From: Bradyrhizobium quebecense
GTDB taxonomy: Bacteria > Pseudomonadota > Alphaproteobacteria > Rhizobiales > Xanthobacteraceae
Assembly: GCF_013373795.3 (NCBI RefSeq)
Contig: NZ_CP088022.1
Location: forward strand, 930,001 to 994,000
Length of the DNA: 64,000 bases
Reading direction: 5' to 3'
Shown: positions 54,530 through 63,235 of the stretch, piece after piece
Numbering within the stretch: position 1 is the first letter of the stretch
How the letters are laid out: the number at the start of each line of letters is the position of its first letter
The notes under the pieces: model-generated
The model's database searches: none
Seen by the model: the letters and a program-made list of their open reading frames with translations, nothing else
What the model was told of the DNA's origin: nothing
Made by a program: the position numbers and the translations under genes

Positions 54530-55525
54530 TCATGCCGGAACGGCGGCGGCAGGGCTGTTGACGGCGTGGCAGGCGACGCCGTCGATCAGTTCCGGCGCCT
54601 TCTCGCGGCAGAGATCGAAGGCGAGGGGACAGCGCGGATTGAACGCGCAGCCCCGCGGCGGATCGATCGGGTTGGGGATCTCGCCCTTGACCGGGATGCG
54701 CTGGCGGCCGGACATCGCAAGGTCCGGAACCGCGCCGAGCAGCATCTTGGTATAGGGCATCCGCGGGTTCTCGAACAATTTTCGGCCCTCGGCGATCTCG
54801 ACGATGCGGCCGAGATACATCACGCCGATCCGGCTCGCCATGTGGCGGACAACCGCGAGATTGTGGCTGATGAAGAGGTAGGTCAGGCCGAACTTGTCCT
54901 GCAGGTCGCGCATCAGATTGAGGATCTGCGCCTGCACCGAGACGTCGAGCGCCGACGTCGGCTCGTCGCAGACGATGAACTCGGCTTCCGACGCCAGTGC
55001 GCGGGCGATCGCGATGCGCTGGCGCTGGCCGCCGGAAAATTCATGCGGGAATTTTTGGCCGTCGTCGGGGTGCAGGCCGACCAGCGTGAGCAACTCACCG
55101 ACCCGGGCCTTGATGTCGCGTTCGCCCGCGATCAGGTCGAAGGCGCGGATCGGTTCGGCCACGATGGCGGCGACCCGGTAGCGTGGGTTGAGGCTGGCAT
55201 AGGGGTCCTGAAAGACCATCTGGATGCGCCGGCGCAAGCGGCGGCGCGCCTGCGCCTGCCGCGGATCGGTCATCGAGACGCCGTCGATGACGACTTCACC
55301 CGAGCTCGGCGGCAACAGGCCGACCACCATGCGTGCCACCGTGGTCTTGCCGGAGCCGGATTCGCCGACCAGCGCAAACGTCTCGCCGCGCTTGATGTCG
55401 AAGCTGACGCCGTCGACGGCCTTCAGGAATTCGAGATGGCCGCCTTCGATCACGCGGTTGAGCCACGGTTTCGAGACGTCGAAGACGCGGCGCAGGTTCT
55501 TGACCTCGATCAGCGTCCCGCTCAT
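54530..55525 (-). CDS. oligopeptide ABC transporter ATP-binding protein (OppF type)
   Basis: ATPase of 331 residues. Walker A GESGSGKTT, Q-loop [13 protein letters not shown], signature [15 protein letters not shown], Walker B IVCDEPTSALD, switch HNLAVV (Asn in the usual Asp place, common in OppF), C-terminal cysteine domain GCAFNPRCPLAFDLC. Start overlaps the OppD stop by 4 bp. Last transporter gene before ggt. Confidence 0.94.
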   Translation of the reverse strand: MSGTLIEVKNLRRVFDVSKPWLNRVIEGGHLEFLKAVDGVSFDIKRGETFALVGESGSGKTTVARMVVGLLPPSSGEVVIDGVSMTDPRQAQARRRLRRRIQMVFQDPYASLNPRYRVAAIVAEPIRAFDLIAGERDIKARVGELLTLVGLHPDDGQKFPHEFSGGQRQRIAIARALASEAEFIVCDEPTSALDVSVQAQILNLMRDLQDKFGLTYLFISHNLAVVRHMASRIGVMYLGRIVEIAEGRKLFENPRMPYTKMLLGAVPDLAMSGRQRIPVKGEIPNPIDPPRGCAFNPRCPLAFDLCREKAPELIDGVACHAVNSPAAAVPA

Positions 55526-56505
55526 GCCGCCGTCTCCTTCGCCGGCTCGAACAGATGGCAGGCGACGGATTGGGTGCCCTGCCGGATCGGCTCGGGGCGT
55601 TCGACGCGGCAGCGATCGAAGACAAACGCACAGCGCGGATTGAACGGGCAGCCGGCCGGAATCGCCGACAGCCGCGGCATCGAGCCCGGGATCTGCACCA
55701 GGCGCTTGTCCTCGCCTGCGAGCGTCGGGATCGCGCCCATCAAGCCCCTGGCGTAAGGATGCAGCGGATTGCGCACCACCTCCTGCACCGGGCCGATCTC
55801 GGCGATGCGGCCGGAATACATCACCGCGACGCGGTCGCAGGTCTCGGCGATCACGCCCATGTCGTGGGTCACCAGCATCACGGCGGTGCCGTGGTCGCGG
55901 CCGAGCCGCTTGATCAACGTGATGATCTGCGCCTGCACCGAGACATCGAGTGCGGTGGTCGGCTCGTCGGCGATGATCAGCTCGGGCTCGGCGCAGATCG
56001 CAAGCGCGATGACAACGCGCTGGCGCATGCCGCCGGAGAATTCGTGCGGGTAGCCGTCGATGCGCTTCTCCGGCGCGGGGATGCCGACCTCGGCGAGCAG
56101 ATCAATGGCGCGCCGGCGCGCGGCGCTTTCGTTCAGATTGGTGTGGGTGCGAATCGTCTCGATGATCTGGTCGCCGATCCGGTAGAGCGGATTGAGGCTG
56201 GTCAGCGGGTCCTGGAAGATCATGCCGATCCGCTTGCCCCTGATGCGCCGGATTTCTTCCGGCGGAAGATGGTCGATCCGCGTGCCCGACAGCTCGATCT
56301 GGCCGCCGGAGATGCGGCCGGGCGGATCGATCAGCCCGATCACCGCAAGCCCGGTGACCGACTTGCCGGCGCCGGACTCGCCGACCACACCGAGCACCTC
56401 GCCCTTGGCGATGTCGAACGACACACCGTTGATGGCGCGCAGCGTCGCGCGCCGGGTGACGAATTCCACCTCGAGATTGCGCACGGAGAGAACAGGCTGG
56501 GTCAT
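55522..56505 (-). CDS. oligopeptide ABC transporter ATP-binding protein (OppD type)
   Basis: ATPase of 327 residues. Walker A GESGAGKSV, Q-loop FQDPLTSLNPLYR, signature FSGGMRQRVVIALAI, Walker B IIADEPTTALD, switch HDMGVI, C-terminal cysteine domain GCPFNPRCAFVFDRC. Start overlaps the permease C stop by 4 bp and its stop overlaps OppF, so all are coupled. Confidence 0.94.
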   Translation of the reverse strand: MTQPVLSVRNLEVEFVTRRATLRAINGVSFDIAKGEVLGVVGESGAGKSVTGLAVIGLIDPPGRISGGQIELSGTRIDHLPPEEIRRIRGKRIGMIFQDPLTSLNPLYRIGDQIIETIRTHTNLNESAARRRAIDLLAEVGIPAPEKRIDGYPHEFSGGMRQRVVIALAICAEPELIIADEPTTALDVSVQAQIITLIKRLGRDHGTAVMLVTHDMGVIAETCDRVAVMYSGRIAEIGPVQEVVRNPLHPYARGLMGAIPTLAGEDKRLVQIPGSMPRLSAIPAGCPFNPRCAFVFDRCRVERPEPIRQGTQSVACHLFEPAKETAA

Positions 56506-57464
56506 CGGAGCCTTGGGTTCAACGCGTCGCGCAGCCAGTCGCCGAGCAGATTGATGGAGAGGATCAGGCCCGCCAGTGCGATACCTGGAAAGGCGACGAT
56601 CCACCATTCGCCGGCAAACAGGTAGTTGTTGCCGATCCGGATCAGGGTGCCGAGCGAGGGCATGGTGTCGGGCATGCCGGCGCCGAGGAAAGACAGCGTC
56701 GCCTCGGTGATGATCGCGAGCGCGAGGTTGATGGTGGCGATGACCAGGATCGGGCCCATCGTGTTCGGCAGCACGTGCCGCAGCATGATCTTCGACGCCG
56801 GCAGGCCGATCAGCTGCGCCGCCGCCACGTAGTCCTTGTTCTTCTCGACCATGACCGAGCCGCGCACGGTGCGGGCATATTGCACCCAGAAACTGAGGCC
56901 GATCGCGATGATCAGCACGCCGAACGTGCTCATTTCGTCGAGCCGGTTGCCGAGCAGCGATTTGGCGACGCCGTTGACCAGGAGCGCGATCAGGATCGCC
57001 GGGAAGGTGAGCTGGACGTCGGCGATCCGCATGATCACGCTGTCGACCACGCCGCCGAAATAACCGGCGACCAGCCCGAGGGCGATCCCGAGCGCGCCGG
57101 CGAAGACCACGCCGGCAACGCCGACCGCAAGCGAGATGCGAAGGCCGTAGAGGATCGCCGAGAGCACGTCGCGGCCCTGCTCGTCGGTGCCGAGCAGGAA
57201 CGGACTCTGGCCGTCGGCGGTCCACAACGGCGCGATCCGCGAGTTGATCAGCTGCAGCTGCGCCGGATCGAACGGGTTCTGCACCGCAAGCCATGACGCA
57301 AAGATCGCCAGCAGGAAGAACAACAGCGTGATCACGGCGGCGACCATCGTCAGCCTGGAACGGCGGAACGAATAGAGGATGTCGCTGTCGAGCGCGCGCC
57401 CGAACCAGCCGGGAGGCGCCTGCGGGTGGTCTTCGGAGCGATGGGGGACGACGGCGTCGGACAT
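56502..57464 (-). CDS. oligopeptide ABC transporter permease (OppC/DppC type)
   Basis: Permease of 320 residues with an N-terminal cytoplasmic tail, about six membrane segments, the signature LLGTDEQGRDVLSAILYGLR, and EAA loop YVAAAQLIGLPASKIMLRHV leading to LPNTMGPILV. The ATG at 57464 is preferred; the frame stays open upstream over permease B. Gap to permease B stop is 11 bp. Confidence 0.94.
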   Translation of the reverse strand: MSDAVVPHRSEDHPQAPPGWFGRALDSDILYSFRRSRLTMVAAVITLLFFLLAIFASWLAVQNPFDPAQLQLINSRIAPLWTADGQSPFLLGTDEQGRDVLSAILYGLRISLAVGVAGVVFAGALGIALGLVAGYFGGVVDSVIMRIADVQLTFPAILIALLVNGVAKSLLGNRLDEMSTFGVLIIAIGLSFWVQYARTVRGSVMVEKNKDYVAAAQLIGLPASKIMLRHVLPNTMGPILVIATINLALAIITEATLSFLGAGMPDTMPSLGTLIRIGNNYLFAGEWWIVAFPGIALAGLILSINLLGDWLRDALNPRLR

Positions 57465-57475
57465 CGGTTGCCCCC

Positions 57476-58456
57476 TCACGCCGCGCGGCCGATGGTCGAG
57501 CGCAAGCGCGGATCGACCACGGTGTAGAGGATGTCGACCACGAGATTGATGGTGACGAAGATCAGCGAGACCATCAACAGATACGCGGCCATGATCGGGA
57601 TATCGACGTTTTGCACGGCCTGCACGAACAGAAGTCCCATGCCCGGCCATTGGAACACGGTTTCGGTGATGATCGAGAAAGCAATAACCGAGCCAAACTG
57701 CAGGCCGGCGACCGTGATCACCGGAACCAGGGTGTTCTTCAGCGCATGGCCGAAATGGATCGCGCGCGTGGTCAATCCGCGGGCGCGGGCGAAGCGGATA
57801 TAGTCGGTCCGCAGCACTTCCAGCATTTCGGCGCGCACCAGCCGCATGATCAGGGTCATCTGGAACAATCCGAGCGTGATCGCCGGCATGATCAGCGCCT
57901 TCAGGCCGGAGACGGTGAGCAATCCGGTGGTCCACCAGCCGAGCTTCACCACCTCTCCGCGGCCGAAGGAGGGCAGCCAGCCCAAGGTCACCGCGAACAG
58001 ATAGATCAGGAGGATGCCGATCAGGAAGGTCGGCAGCGAAATGCCGATCAGCGACACCGCCTGGAATAATTTGGCGAGCACGGTGTCGCGGCGCAGCGCC
58101 GAATAGACCCCCATCAGGATGCCGGCGATCATGGCGAACACCGTGGCGCAGATCGCAAGCTCCAGCGTCGCCGGCAGCCGTTCCGCCAGCAGCGATGAGA
58201 CCGGCAGGCGGAACTGGTAGGACACGCCGAACTTGAACTGCAGCGCATTGATGAAGTAGCGGCCGAACTGCACCAGCACGGGATCGTCCAGGCCGAGCGA
58301 GCGCCGGATTTCAGCGCGCTGCGCGGCCGAGGTGTCGATCGAGACGATCTGGCTCACCGGATCGCCGGCGAAGCGGAACATCGCGAACGCAATGACGCCT
58401 ACGGCGAGCATCACGCCGATCGCCTGCAGCACGCGGCGAAGAGTGAAAGCGAGCAT
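57476..58456 (-). CDS. oligopeptide ABC transporter permease (OppB/DppB type)
   Basis: Permease of 326 residues. MLAFTLRRVLQAIGVMLAVG is the usual DppB-type N-terminal helix; GVSYQFRLPVSSLLAERLPA and EAA loop FARARGLTTRAIHFGHALKN are present; ends TVVDPRLRSTIGRAA. It is intact, unlike its counterpart at 45.6 kb. Separated from the binding-protein gene by 103 bp containing a perfect hairpin. Confidence 0.94.
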   Translation of the reverse strand: MLAFTLRRVLQAIGVMLAVGVIAFAMFRFAGDPVSQIVSIDTSAAQRAEIRRSLGLDDPVLVQFGRYFINALQFKFGVSYQFRLPVSSLLAERLPATLELAICATVFAMIAGILMGVYSALRRDTVLAKLFQAVSLIGISLPTFLIGILLIYLFAVTLGWLPSFGRGEVVKLGWWTTGLLTVSGLKALIMPAITLGLFQMTLIMRLVRAEMLEVLRTDYIRFARARGLTTRAIHFGHALKNTLVPVITVAGLQFGSVIAFSIITETVFQWPGMGLLFVQAVQNVDIPIMAAYLLMVSLIFVTINLVVDILYTVVDPRLRSTIGRAA

Positions 58457-58515
58457 CTCTACCTTTCACTGCTTTTGACGTCCGGCGCGCGGCTTTGCGC
58501 GACCGGAAAACGAGA

Positions 58516-58543
58516 GGTCCCGGAAGCCTGCGCTTCCGGGACC
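58516..58543 (-). promoter_or_regulatory. intercistronic hairpin between binding protein and permease
   Basis: Perfect 12-bp stem GGTCCCGGAAGC / GCTTCCGGGACC with a CTGC loop. On the transcribed strand it follows the binding-protein stop by 16 bases and precedes permease B. Such hairpins usually protect the binding-protein message or stop most transcripts, giving excess binding protein. Confidence 0.7.
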
Positions 58544-58559
58544 CAATTCGCTAGAGCCA

Positions 58560-60158
58560 CTATTCACCTTGTTTGGTCGCCCAGTAGAGCAGCACCTGAT
58601 TGTCCGCGCGCTGGGTCAATTTGACCTTTTTCGACACGCCCCACACCAGCGGTTGCTGATGCAGCGGAATGTAGCCGTAATCCTTGATGACGATCTCGTA
58701 GGCCTGCTTGATCAACTGGTCGCGCTTGGCAGTGTCAGTCTCGACCAGAACCTTGTCGGCGAGCGCGTCGACTTCCTTGTTGCAGTAGCCGCCGAGATTG
58801 GCTTCGCCTCGGGTGGAGTCCTTCGGATCGTCACGGCAGCCGAGGATGTCGTGCAGCACGTTGTGGGAATCCGAGGTCGCAGGCGTCCAGCCCAGCATGA
58901 ACAACGAGGTCTGGTAGCCGCCGGGCTTCAGCACCTTGGCGAAATACTGTGCCTTCGGCTGCGCCAGCAGGTTCACCTTGACGCCGATGCGGGCCAGCAT
59001 GCCGACCACCGCCTGGCAGATCGCAGCGTCGTTGACGTAGCGGTCGTTCGGGCAATCCATCGTGACTTCGAAGCCGTTCGGATAGCCGGCCTCGGCCAGC
59101 AGCTTCTTGGCGCCATCGGGATCGAGCTTCGGCCGCGTGAACTCCTTCGACAGCGGATAGAGTTCGGGCGCGATCATCAGCGTCGAGGGCGTCGACATGC
59201 CGCGCATGACGCGGGTCTTGATCAGATCGACGTCGATCGTCTTGTAGAAGGCTTCGCGGACCTTGATGTCCTTAAACGGATTCTTGCCCTTGACGTTGGA
59301 GTACAGCAGCTCGTCGCGCGCCATGTCCATGCCGATGAAGATGGTGCGGATCTCCGGCGCGGTCATGACGGTGGCGACGCCGCTGGAATTGACGCGCTGG
59401 ATGTCCTGCAGCGGAACCGGCTCGATGACATCGACCTCGCCCGAGAGCAGCGCGGCAACGCGGGTGGCGTCGGAGCCGATCGGGGTGAAGATGATCTCCT
59501 GGAGATTATGCTCGGGCTTGCGCCAATAGCCTGGAAACGCCTTGAACACGGTCTTCACGCCGGGCTGATGGCTCTCGATCGTGAAGGGGCCGGTGCCGTT
59601 CTCGTGCAGCGCCGCGTAGCTCGGCGTGGTCGCGGAGGCAGGCGTCGGTGCGACGGCGTTGTTCTCCTCGCACCACTTCTTGTCCATGATGTACCAGCTA
59701 TCCCATTGCGAGGTCAGGATGGGATTGGGCGAGTCCAGCGTCACGTCGACCGTGTAGTCGTCGACCTTGGTGAACTTGGCGTCGGCCGGGACGTTGCTGA
59801 GGAAATTGGAGCCCTTGGCGCGGACGCGGTCGGCGGAGAACAGCACGTCGTCGGCGGTGAACGGATCGCCGTTGTGGAATTTCACGCCCTTGCGCAGGTG
59901 GAAGCGCCATTTGGTCGGGCTCAGCGTCTCCCAGCTTTCCGCCAGCGCCGGGATGATCTTGAGGTCCTTGTCGCGCGCGGTGAGGCCTTCGTAGACGTGC
60001 GCGTGGTGTGCGATCGTCGTGGTTTCCTTCAGCGTGTACGGATCCAGCGACTTCAGCTCGCCCTGATTGGCATATTTCAGTGTCTGGGCCGATGCCGGCA
60101 AGGCAAGGGCGACCAGCGCGACGGCAGTCGCCGCAAACAAACTCCAACGTACCGACAT
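58560..60158 (-). CDS. oligopeptide ABC transporter substrate-binding protein (family 5)
   Basis: Periplasmic receptor of 532 residues. Signal peptide MSVRWSLFAATAVALVALAL cleaved after PASA. Mature start QTLKYANQGELKSLDPYTLK; family 5 motif WRFHLRKGVKFHNGDPFTAD; four cysteines sit in the second half (for example ILGCRDDP and LGGYCNKEVD). The ATG at 60158 gives a normal signal peptide; upstream in-frame codons do not. First gene of the operon feeding permeases, ATPases and ggt; a gamma-glutamyl peptide or glutathione ligand is inferred from that context only. Confidence 0.94.
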   Translation of the reverse strand: MSVRWSLFAATAVALVALALPASAQTLKYANQGELKSLDPYTLKETTTIAHHAHVYEGLTARDKDLKIIPALAESWETLSPTKWRFHLRKGVKFHNGDPFTADDVLFSADRVRAKGSNFLSNVPADAKFTKVDDYTVDVTLDSPNPILTSQWDSWYIMDKKWCEENNAVAPTPASATTPSYAALHENGTGPFTIESHQPGVKTVFKAFPGYWRKPEHNLQEIIFTPIGSDATRVAALLSGEVDVIEPVPLQDIQRVNSSGVATVMTAPEIRTIFIGMDMARDELLYSNVKGKNPFKDIKVREAFYKTIDVDLIKTRVMRGMSTPSTLMIAPELYPLSKEFTRPKLDPDGAKKLLAEAGYPNGFEVTMDCPNDRYVNDAAICQAVVGMLARIGVKVNLLAQPKAQYFAKVLKPGGYQTSLFMLGWTPATSDSHNVLHDILGCRDDPKDSTRGEANLGGYCNKEVDALADKVLVETDTAKRDQLIKQAYEIVIKDYGYIPLHQQPLVWGVSKKVKLTQRADNQVLLYWATKQGE

Positions 60159-60557
60159 GTGATCCCGCGTCCCCGTTTTTGTCCGCCGGCTGCTTTGTCC
60201 GGCTGGTATTATTGATGCATGTTGCCAGAGTTTACCGGCCGCGCAAGCGCGATTTCCCAAAGGGTTAATCGGTTCGCGCGGGTGCAGCGCAATGAATGCG
60301 CTGGGAGAGTAGGCGGTTGGCGCGGGCGCGTGACATTCGACTTTCGGAGTGCTGCTTGCCGGTCACACGAATGATCGCTCGCGAGCCCGGCTGACGCCGG
60401 TCGCTCCAAACGGTTTGGAGCCGTCGTTCCAAACGGTTTGGTTGACCATAACGGATGATTGAGGCCGACTATCCATCGGGGCAGGTACGGCTCGCTTGCG
60501 TGACCGACCCCGTCCCGGCGATACTGAGGCGGGCCAGGCGCATTTGAGGAGGCGGAT
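60159..60557. promoter_or_regulatory. divergent intergenic region with tandem palindromes
   Basis: About 400 bp between the peptide ABC operon and the DUF6489-like gene. It holds two copies of CCAAAC-G-GTTTGG (centred at 60412 and 60435), an AT-rich stretch near 60205-60225, and a TTGACC (60443-60448) that could be a -35 box reading right. Confidence 0.5.
60404..60441. promoter_or_regulatory. tandem operator-like palindromes (CCAAACGGTTTGG x2)
   Basis: CTCCAAAC-G-GTTTGGAG (60404-60420, perfect 8-bp arms) and CCAAAC-G-GTTTGG (60429-60441). Centres are 23 bp apart, about two helical turns, so two repressor dimers could bind the same face. Confidence 0.65.
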
Positions 60558-60815
60558 ATGAAGGTCAACGTCGAGATAGATTGTACGCCCCTTGAAGCGC
60601 GGCAGTTCTTCGGCCTGCCGGACGTGGCACCGATGCAGAACGCGGTGATGGACAGGCTGCAACAGCAGATGCTGTCGAACATCGACAAGGTTTCGCCGGA
60701 AGCGTTGCTGCAAAGCTGGTTCACCTTCGATCCCAAGCTCGCCGAGCGCTTCCAGGACATGTTCGTGGCGATGGCCGGCTTCGGCGGCGGCGCGGGCAAG
60801 AAGGACAAGAAATAG
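60558..60815 (+). CDS. small DUF6489-like protein
   Basis: 85 residues, no membrane segment or signal. MKVNVEIDCTPLEARQFFGL at the start and a helix LQQQMLSNIDKVSPEALLQS; ends in a Gly/Lys tail. I assign the DUF6489 name from recollection of similar proteins beside lipid-related genes in this group; function unknown. Strong ribosome site GAGGAGG. Stop overlaps the GTG of the hydrolase by one base. Confidence 0.7.
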   Translation: MKVNVEIDCTPLEARQFFGLPDVAPMQNAVMDRLQQQMLSNIDKVSPEALLQSWFTFDPKLAERFQDMFVAMAGFGGGAGKKDKK

Positions 60816-61615
60816 TGGCGGCCGCGAAGGGGAGCGTCGATGCGACCGAACGCCGGTTGCGTCCGCCCAGCCTGTTCCTGATGCTGGCGGAAGCGCGCGG
60901 CGTGCTCGAGCTGAATTCGAGCCTGCTGCTGTCGCCCCTGCTGATGCAGGCGCCGAAGGGCGACGGTCATCCGGTGCTGGCGCTGCCCGGCTTCCTCGCC
61001 AGCGACCTTTCGATGGCGCCGATGCGGCGCTATCTGAAGGAGCTCGGCTATGACGCCTACGCCTGGAACATGGGCCGCAATTTCGGCGGGATCTCCAGCA
61101 GGCGGACTGCGCTGCGCGACCTGCTGAAGCGGGTCCATGAGGCGTCGGGGCGCAAGGTCTCGATCATCGGCTGGAGCCTCGGCGGCGTCTATGCGCGCGA
61201 CCTGGCGTCGCAGATGCCTGAGCTGGTGCGCTCCATCATCACGCTGGGCAGCCCGTTCGCCGACGATATCCGCGCCACCAACGCGACCCGGCTGTACGAG
61301 CTGCTGTCCGGCGAGGGGGTGGACGATATTCCCGAGATTCGCGCGGCGATCGCCGGCGACATGCCGGTGCCGGCAACCTCGATCTATTCCCGCACCGACG
61401 GCATCGTGAATTGGCGGACCTCACGGGTACGGCCGTCGGTGACCGCCGAGAACATCGAGGTGCATTTGGCCAGCCATCTCGGCCTCGGCGTCAACCCCGC
61501 GGCGCTGTGGGCGATCGCGGACCGGCTGGCACAGCCGGAAGGGGAGTTCCGGCATTTTGACCGCTCGGGCCCCTTTGCCATTGCCTATGGGCCGGCAGAA
61601 CAGGCACTATCCTAA
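60815..61615 (+). CDS. alpha/beta-hydrolase (esterase/lipase-like)
   Basis: 266 residues with the nucleophile elbow GWSLGG (119-124; Ser121) and PVLALPGFLASDLSM near the oxyanion hole. A histidine in HLASHLGLGVNPA is a plausible triad member. No signal peptide is seen. GTG start at 60815 overlaps the preceding stop. Probably cleaves or transfers acyl chains, given the WS/DGAT gene 58 bp downstream. Confidence 0.85.
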   Translation: MAAAKGSVDATERRLRPPSLFLMLAEARGVLELNSSLLLSPLLMQAPKGDGHPVLALPGFLASDLSMAPMRRYLKELGYDAYAWNMGRNFGGISSRRTALRDLLKRVHEASGRKVSIIGWSLGGVYARDLASQMPELVRSIITLGSPFADDIRATNATRLYELLSGEGVDDIPEIRAAIAGDMPVPATSIYSRTDGIVNWRTSRVRPSVTAENIEVHLASHLGLGVNPAALWAIADRLAQPEGEFRHFDRSGPFAIAYGPAEQALS

Positions 61616-61673
61616 CCAGACGACGAGAGGCGCCGCCAAGGCGCCCGCGTGAGTTGGCTCTCGGGAGGAGACC

Positions 61674-63224
61674 ATGAGCGACGCCAAAAAGCTGTCCTCG
61701 CTGGACGCATCGTTTCTGTATCTGGAAACGCCGGAAATGCCGATGCATGTCGGCAGCATGGCGATCTTCCGGCTGCCCGACGGCTACAAGGGCGACTTCT
61801 TCGAGGAGTTCAAGGCGATGATCGCCTCGCGGCTGCACATTGCGCCGATCCTCAAGGCGCGCCTGCAGAAGGCGCCGCTCGACATCGATCACCCGTCCTG
61901 GGTCGAGGACGACCAGTTCGACATCGACCGCCACATCTTTCGCGCCAGCCTGCCTGCGCCGCACGACCGCGCGACGCTGGAGCGCATCGTCGGCTGGATG
62001 CACGCCAAGCTGTTGAACCGCGCCCGCCCGCTCTGGGAGTTCTACGTCTTCGAGGGCATGAAGGACAACGAGATCGGGCTCTATTCCAAGATGCACCACG
62101 CCTGCATCGACGGCGGCGCCGGCGCGGCGCTGACCAGCATGATCTACGACCTCACGCCGGTGCCGCGGCAGATCGATCCGCCGAGTGCCAAAAAGGTCGC
62201 GCAGGAGCCGCGCGACATCGCGGCCAATTTGATCGACGCCTATCAGCAGCTCTGGACCCAGCCGTTCGAAGCGGCCGCCACCGCGCAAAAGAGCCTGGAA
62301 CTGCCGCGCTCCGGCAAGAGCGACCTCGGCTCGATCCTGTTCGACAATGCCATGTTCCAGATCGAGAGCGCGGTGAAGTTCGCGGGCTCCATGCCGACCA
62401 TGCTCAAGAGCCTGTCCGACGTGGTCGCCAAGATCGCCGATCCCAGGTCGCGCGAGAGCCTGCAAGCGATGTCCTCGCCGCCGACCATCCTCAACAAGGC
62501 GATCTCGTCGGAGCGCAGCTTTGCCGGCACCTCGATCTCGCTGTCGCGCGCCAAGGCGCTGGCGAAAGCATCGGGCGGCAAGCTCAACGACGTCGTGCTG
62601 GCGCTCGCCTCGGGCGTGGTGCGGCGCTATCTGATCAGCCAGGGCGCGCTGCCGAACAAGTCGCTGACGGCAGGTGTGCCGATCTCGCTGCGCGAGGAAG
62701 GCAACGCCGAATCCAACAACCAGGTGTTCGGTATGATCTGCTCGATCGCGACCGACGTCGAGGATCCGAAGAAGCGGCTCGAAACCATCATCGCGCAGTC
62801 CACCAAGTCCAAGGAGATGTCGCATCCGCTGCGCGCCCTGGTGCCGCAGGTCTCCAACATCTCGCTGCTGGGCGCGCCGATCCTGGTGCAGATCATGGCG
62901 CTGCTCTACAGCCGATCCGACCTGTCCAATGTGCTGCCGCCAGCCACCAACATCACGGTGTCGAACGTGCCGGGTCCGCGGCAGACGCTGTACGCGGCTG
63001 GCGCAGAGCTGCTGCACATCTTCCCGGTCTCGATCTCGACCCACGGGATCGCGCTCAACATCACCGTGCAGAGCTACCGCGATCAGCTTGATTTCGGCTT
63101 CATCGTCGGTGCCAACATCATTCCGCATGTGCAGGTGATGTGCGACATGCTGCCGCTCGAATTCGATGCACTCGAGGCGGCGTTCGCGCCGCCGCCTGCC
63201 GACATCAAGGGCGCGGCCGAATAG
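61674..63224 (+). CDS. wax ester synthase/diacylglycerol acyltransferase (WS/DGAT) family protein
   Basis: 516 residues. The acyltransferase motif HHxxxDG is intact at 141-147 (HHACIDG); N-terminal LSSLDASFLYLETPEMPMHV and later NNQVFGMICSIATDVEDPKK and NVPGPRQTLYAAGAEL are typical. The reaction transfers an acyl group from acyl-CoA to an alcohol or diacylglycerol, making wax esters or triacylglycerol at the inner membrane. ATG at 61674 follows GGGAGGAG. In a cluster with two hydrolases, which suggests acyl-storage or lipid remodelling. Confidence 0.92.
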   Translation: MSDAKKLSSLDASFLYLETPEMPMHVGSMAIFRLPDGYKGDFFEEFKAMIASRLHIAPILKARLQKAPLDIDHPSWVEDDQFDIDRHIFRASLPAPHDRATLERIVGWMHAKLLNRARPLWEFYVFEGMKDNEIGLYSKMHHACIDGGAGAALTSMIYDLTPVPRQIDPPSAKKVAQEPRDIAANLIDAYQQLWTQPFEAAATAQKSLELPRSGKSDLGSILFDNAMFQIESAVKFAGSMPTMLKSLSDVVAKIADPRSRESLQAMSSPPTILNKAISSERSFAGTSISLSRAKALAKASGGKLNDVVLALASGVVRRYLISQGALPNKSLTAGVPISLREEGNAESNNQVFGMICSIATDVEDPKKRLETIIAQSTKSKEMSHPLRALVPQVSNISLLGAPILVQIMALLYSRSDLSNVLPPATNITVSNVPGPRQTLYAAGAELLHIFPVSISTHGIALNITVQSYRDQLDFGFIVGANIIPHVQVMCDMLPLEFDALEAAFAPPPADIKGAAE

Positions 63225-63235
63225 GAATCCTGTCA

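Noticed and set aside
55522..57935. Long 5' extensions of the OppD and OppC frames
   Set aside because: Arg/Ala-rich translation over the neighbouring permease genes; true starts lie at the ATGA overlap (56505) and at 57464.
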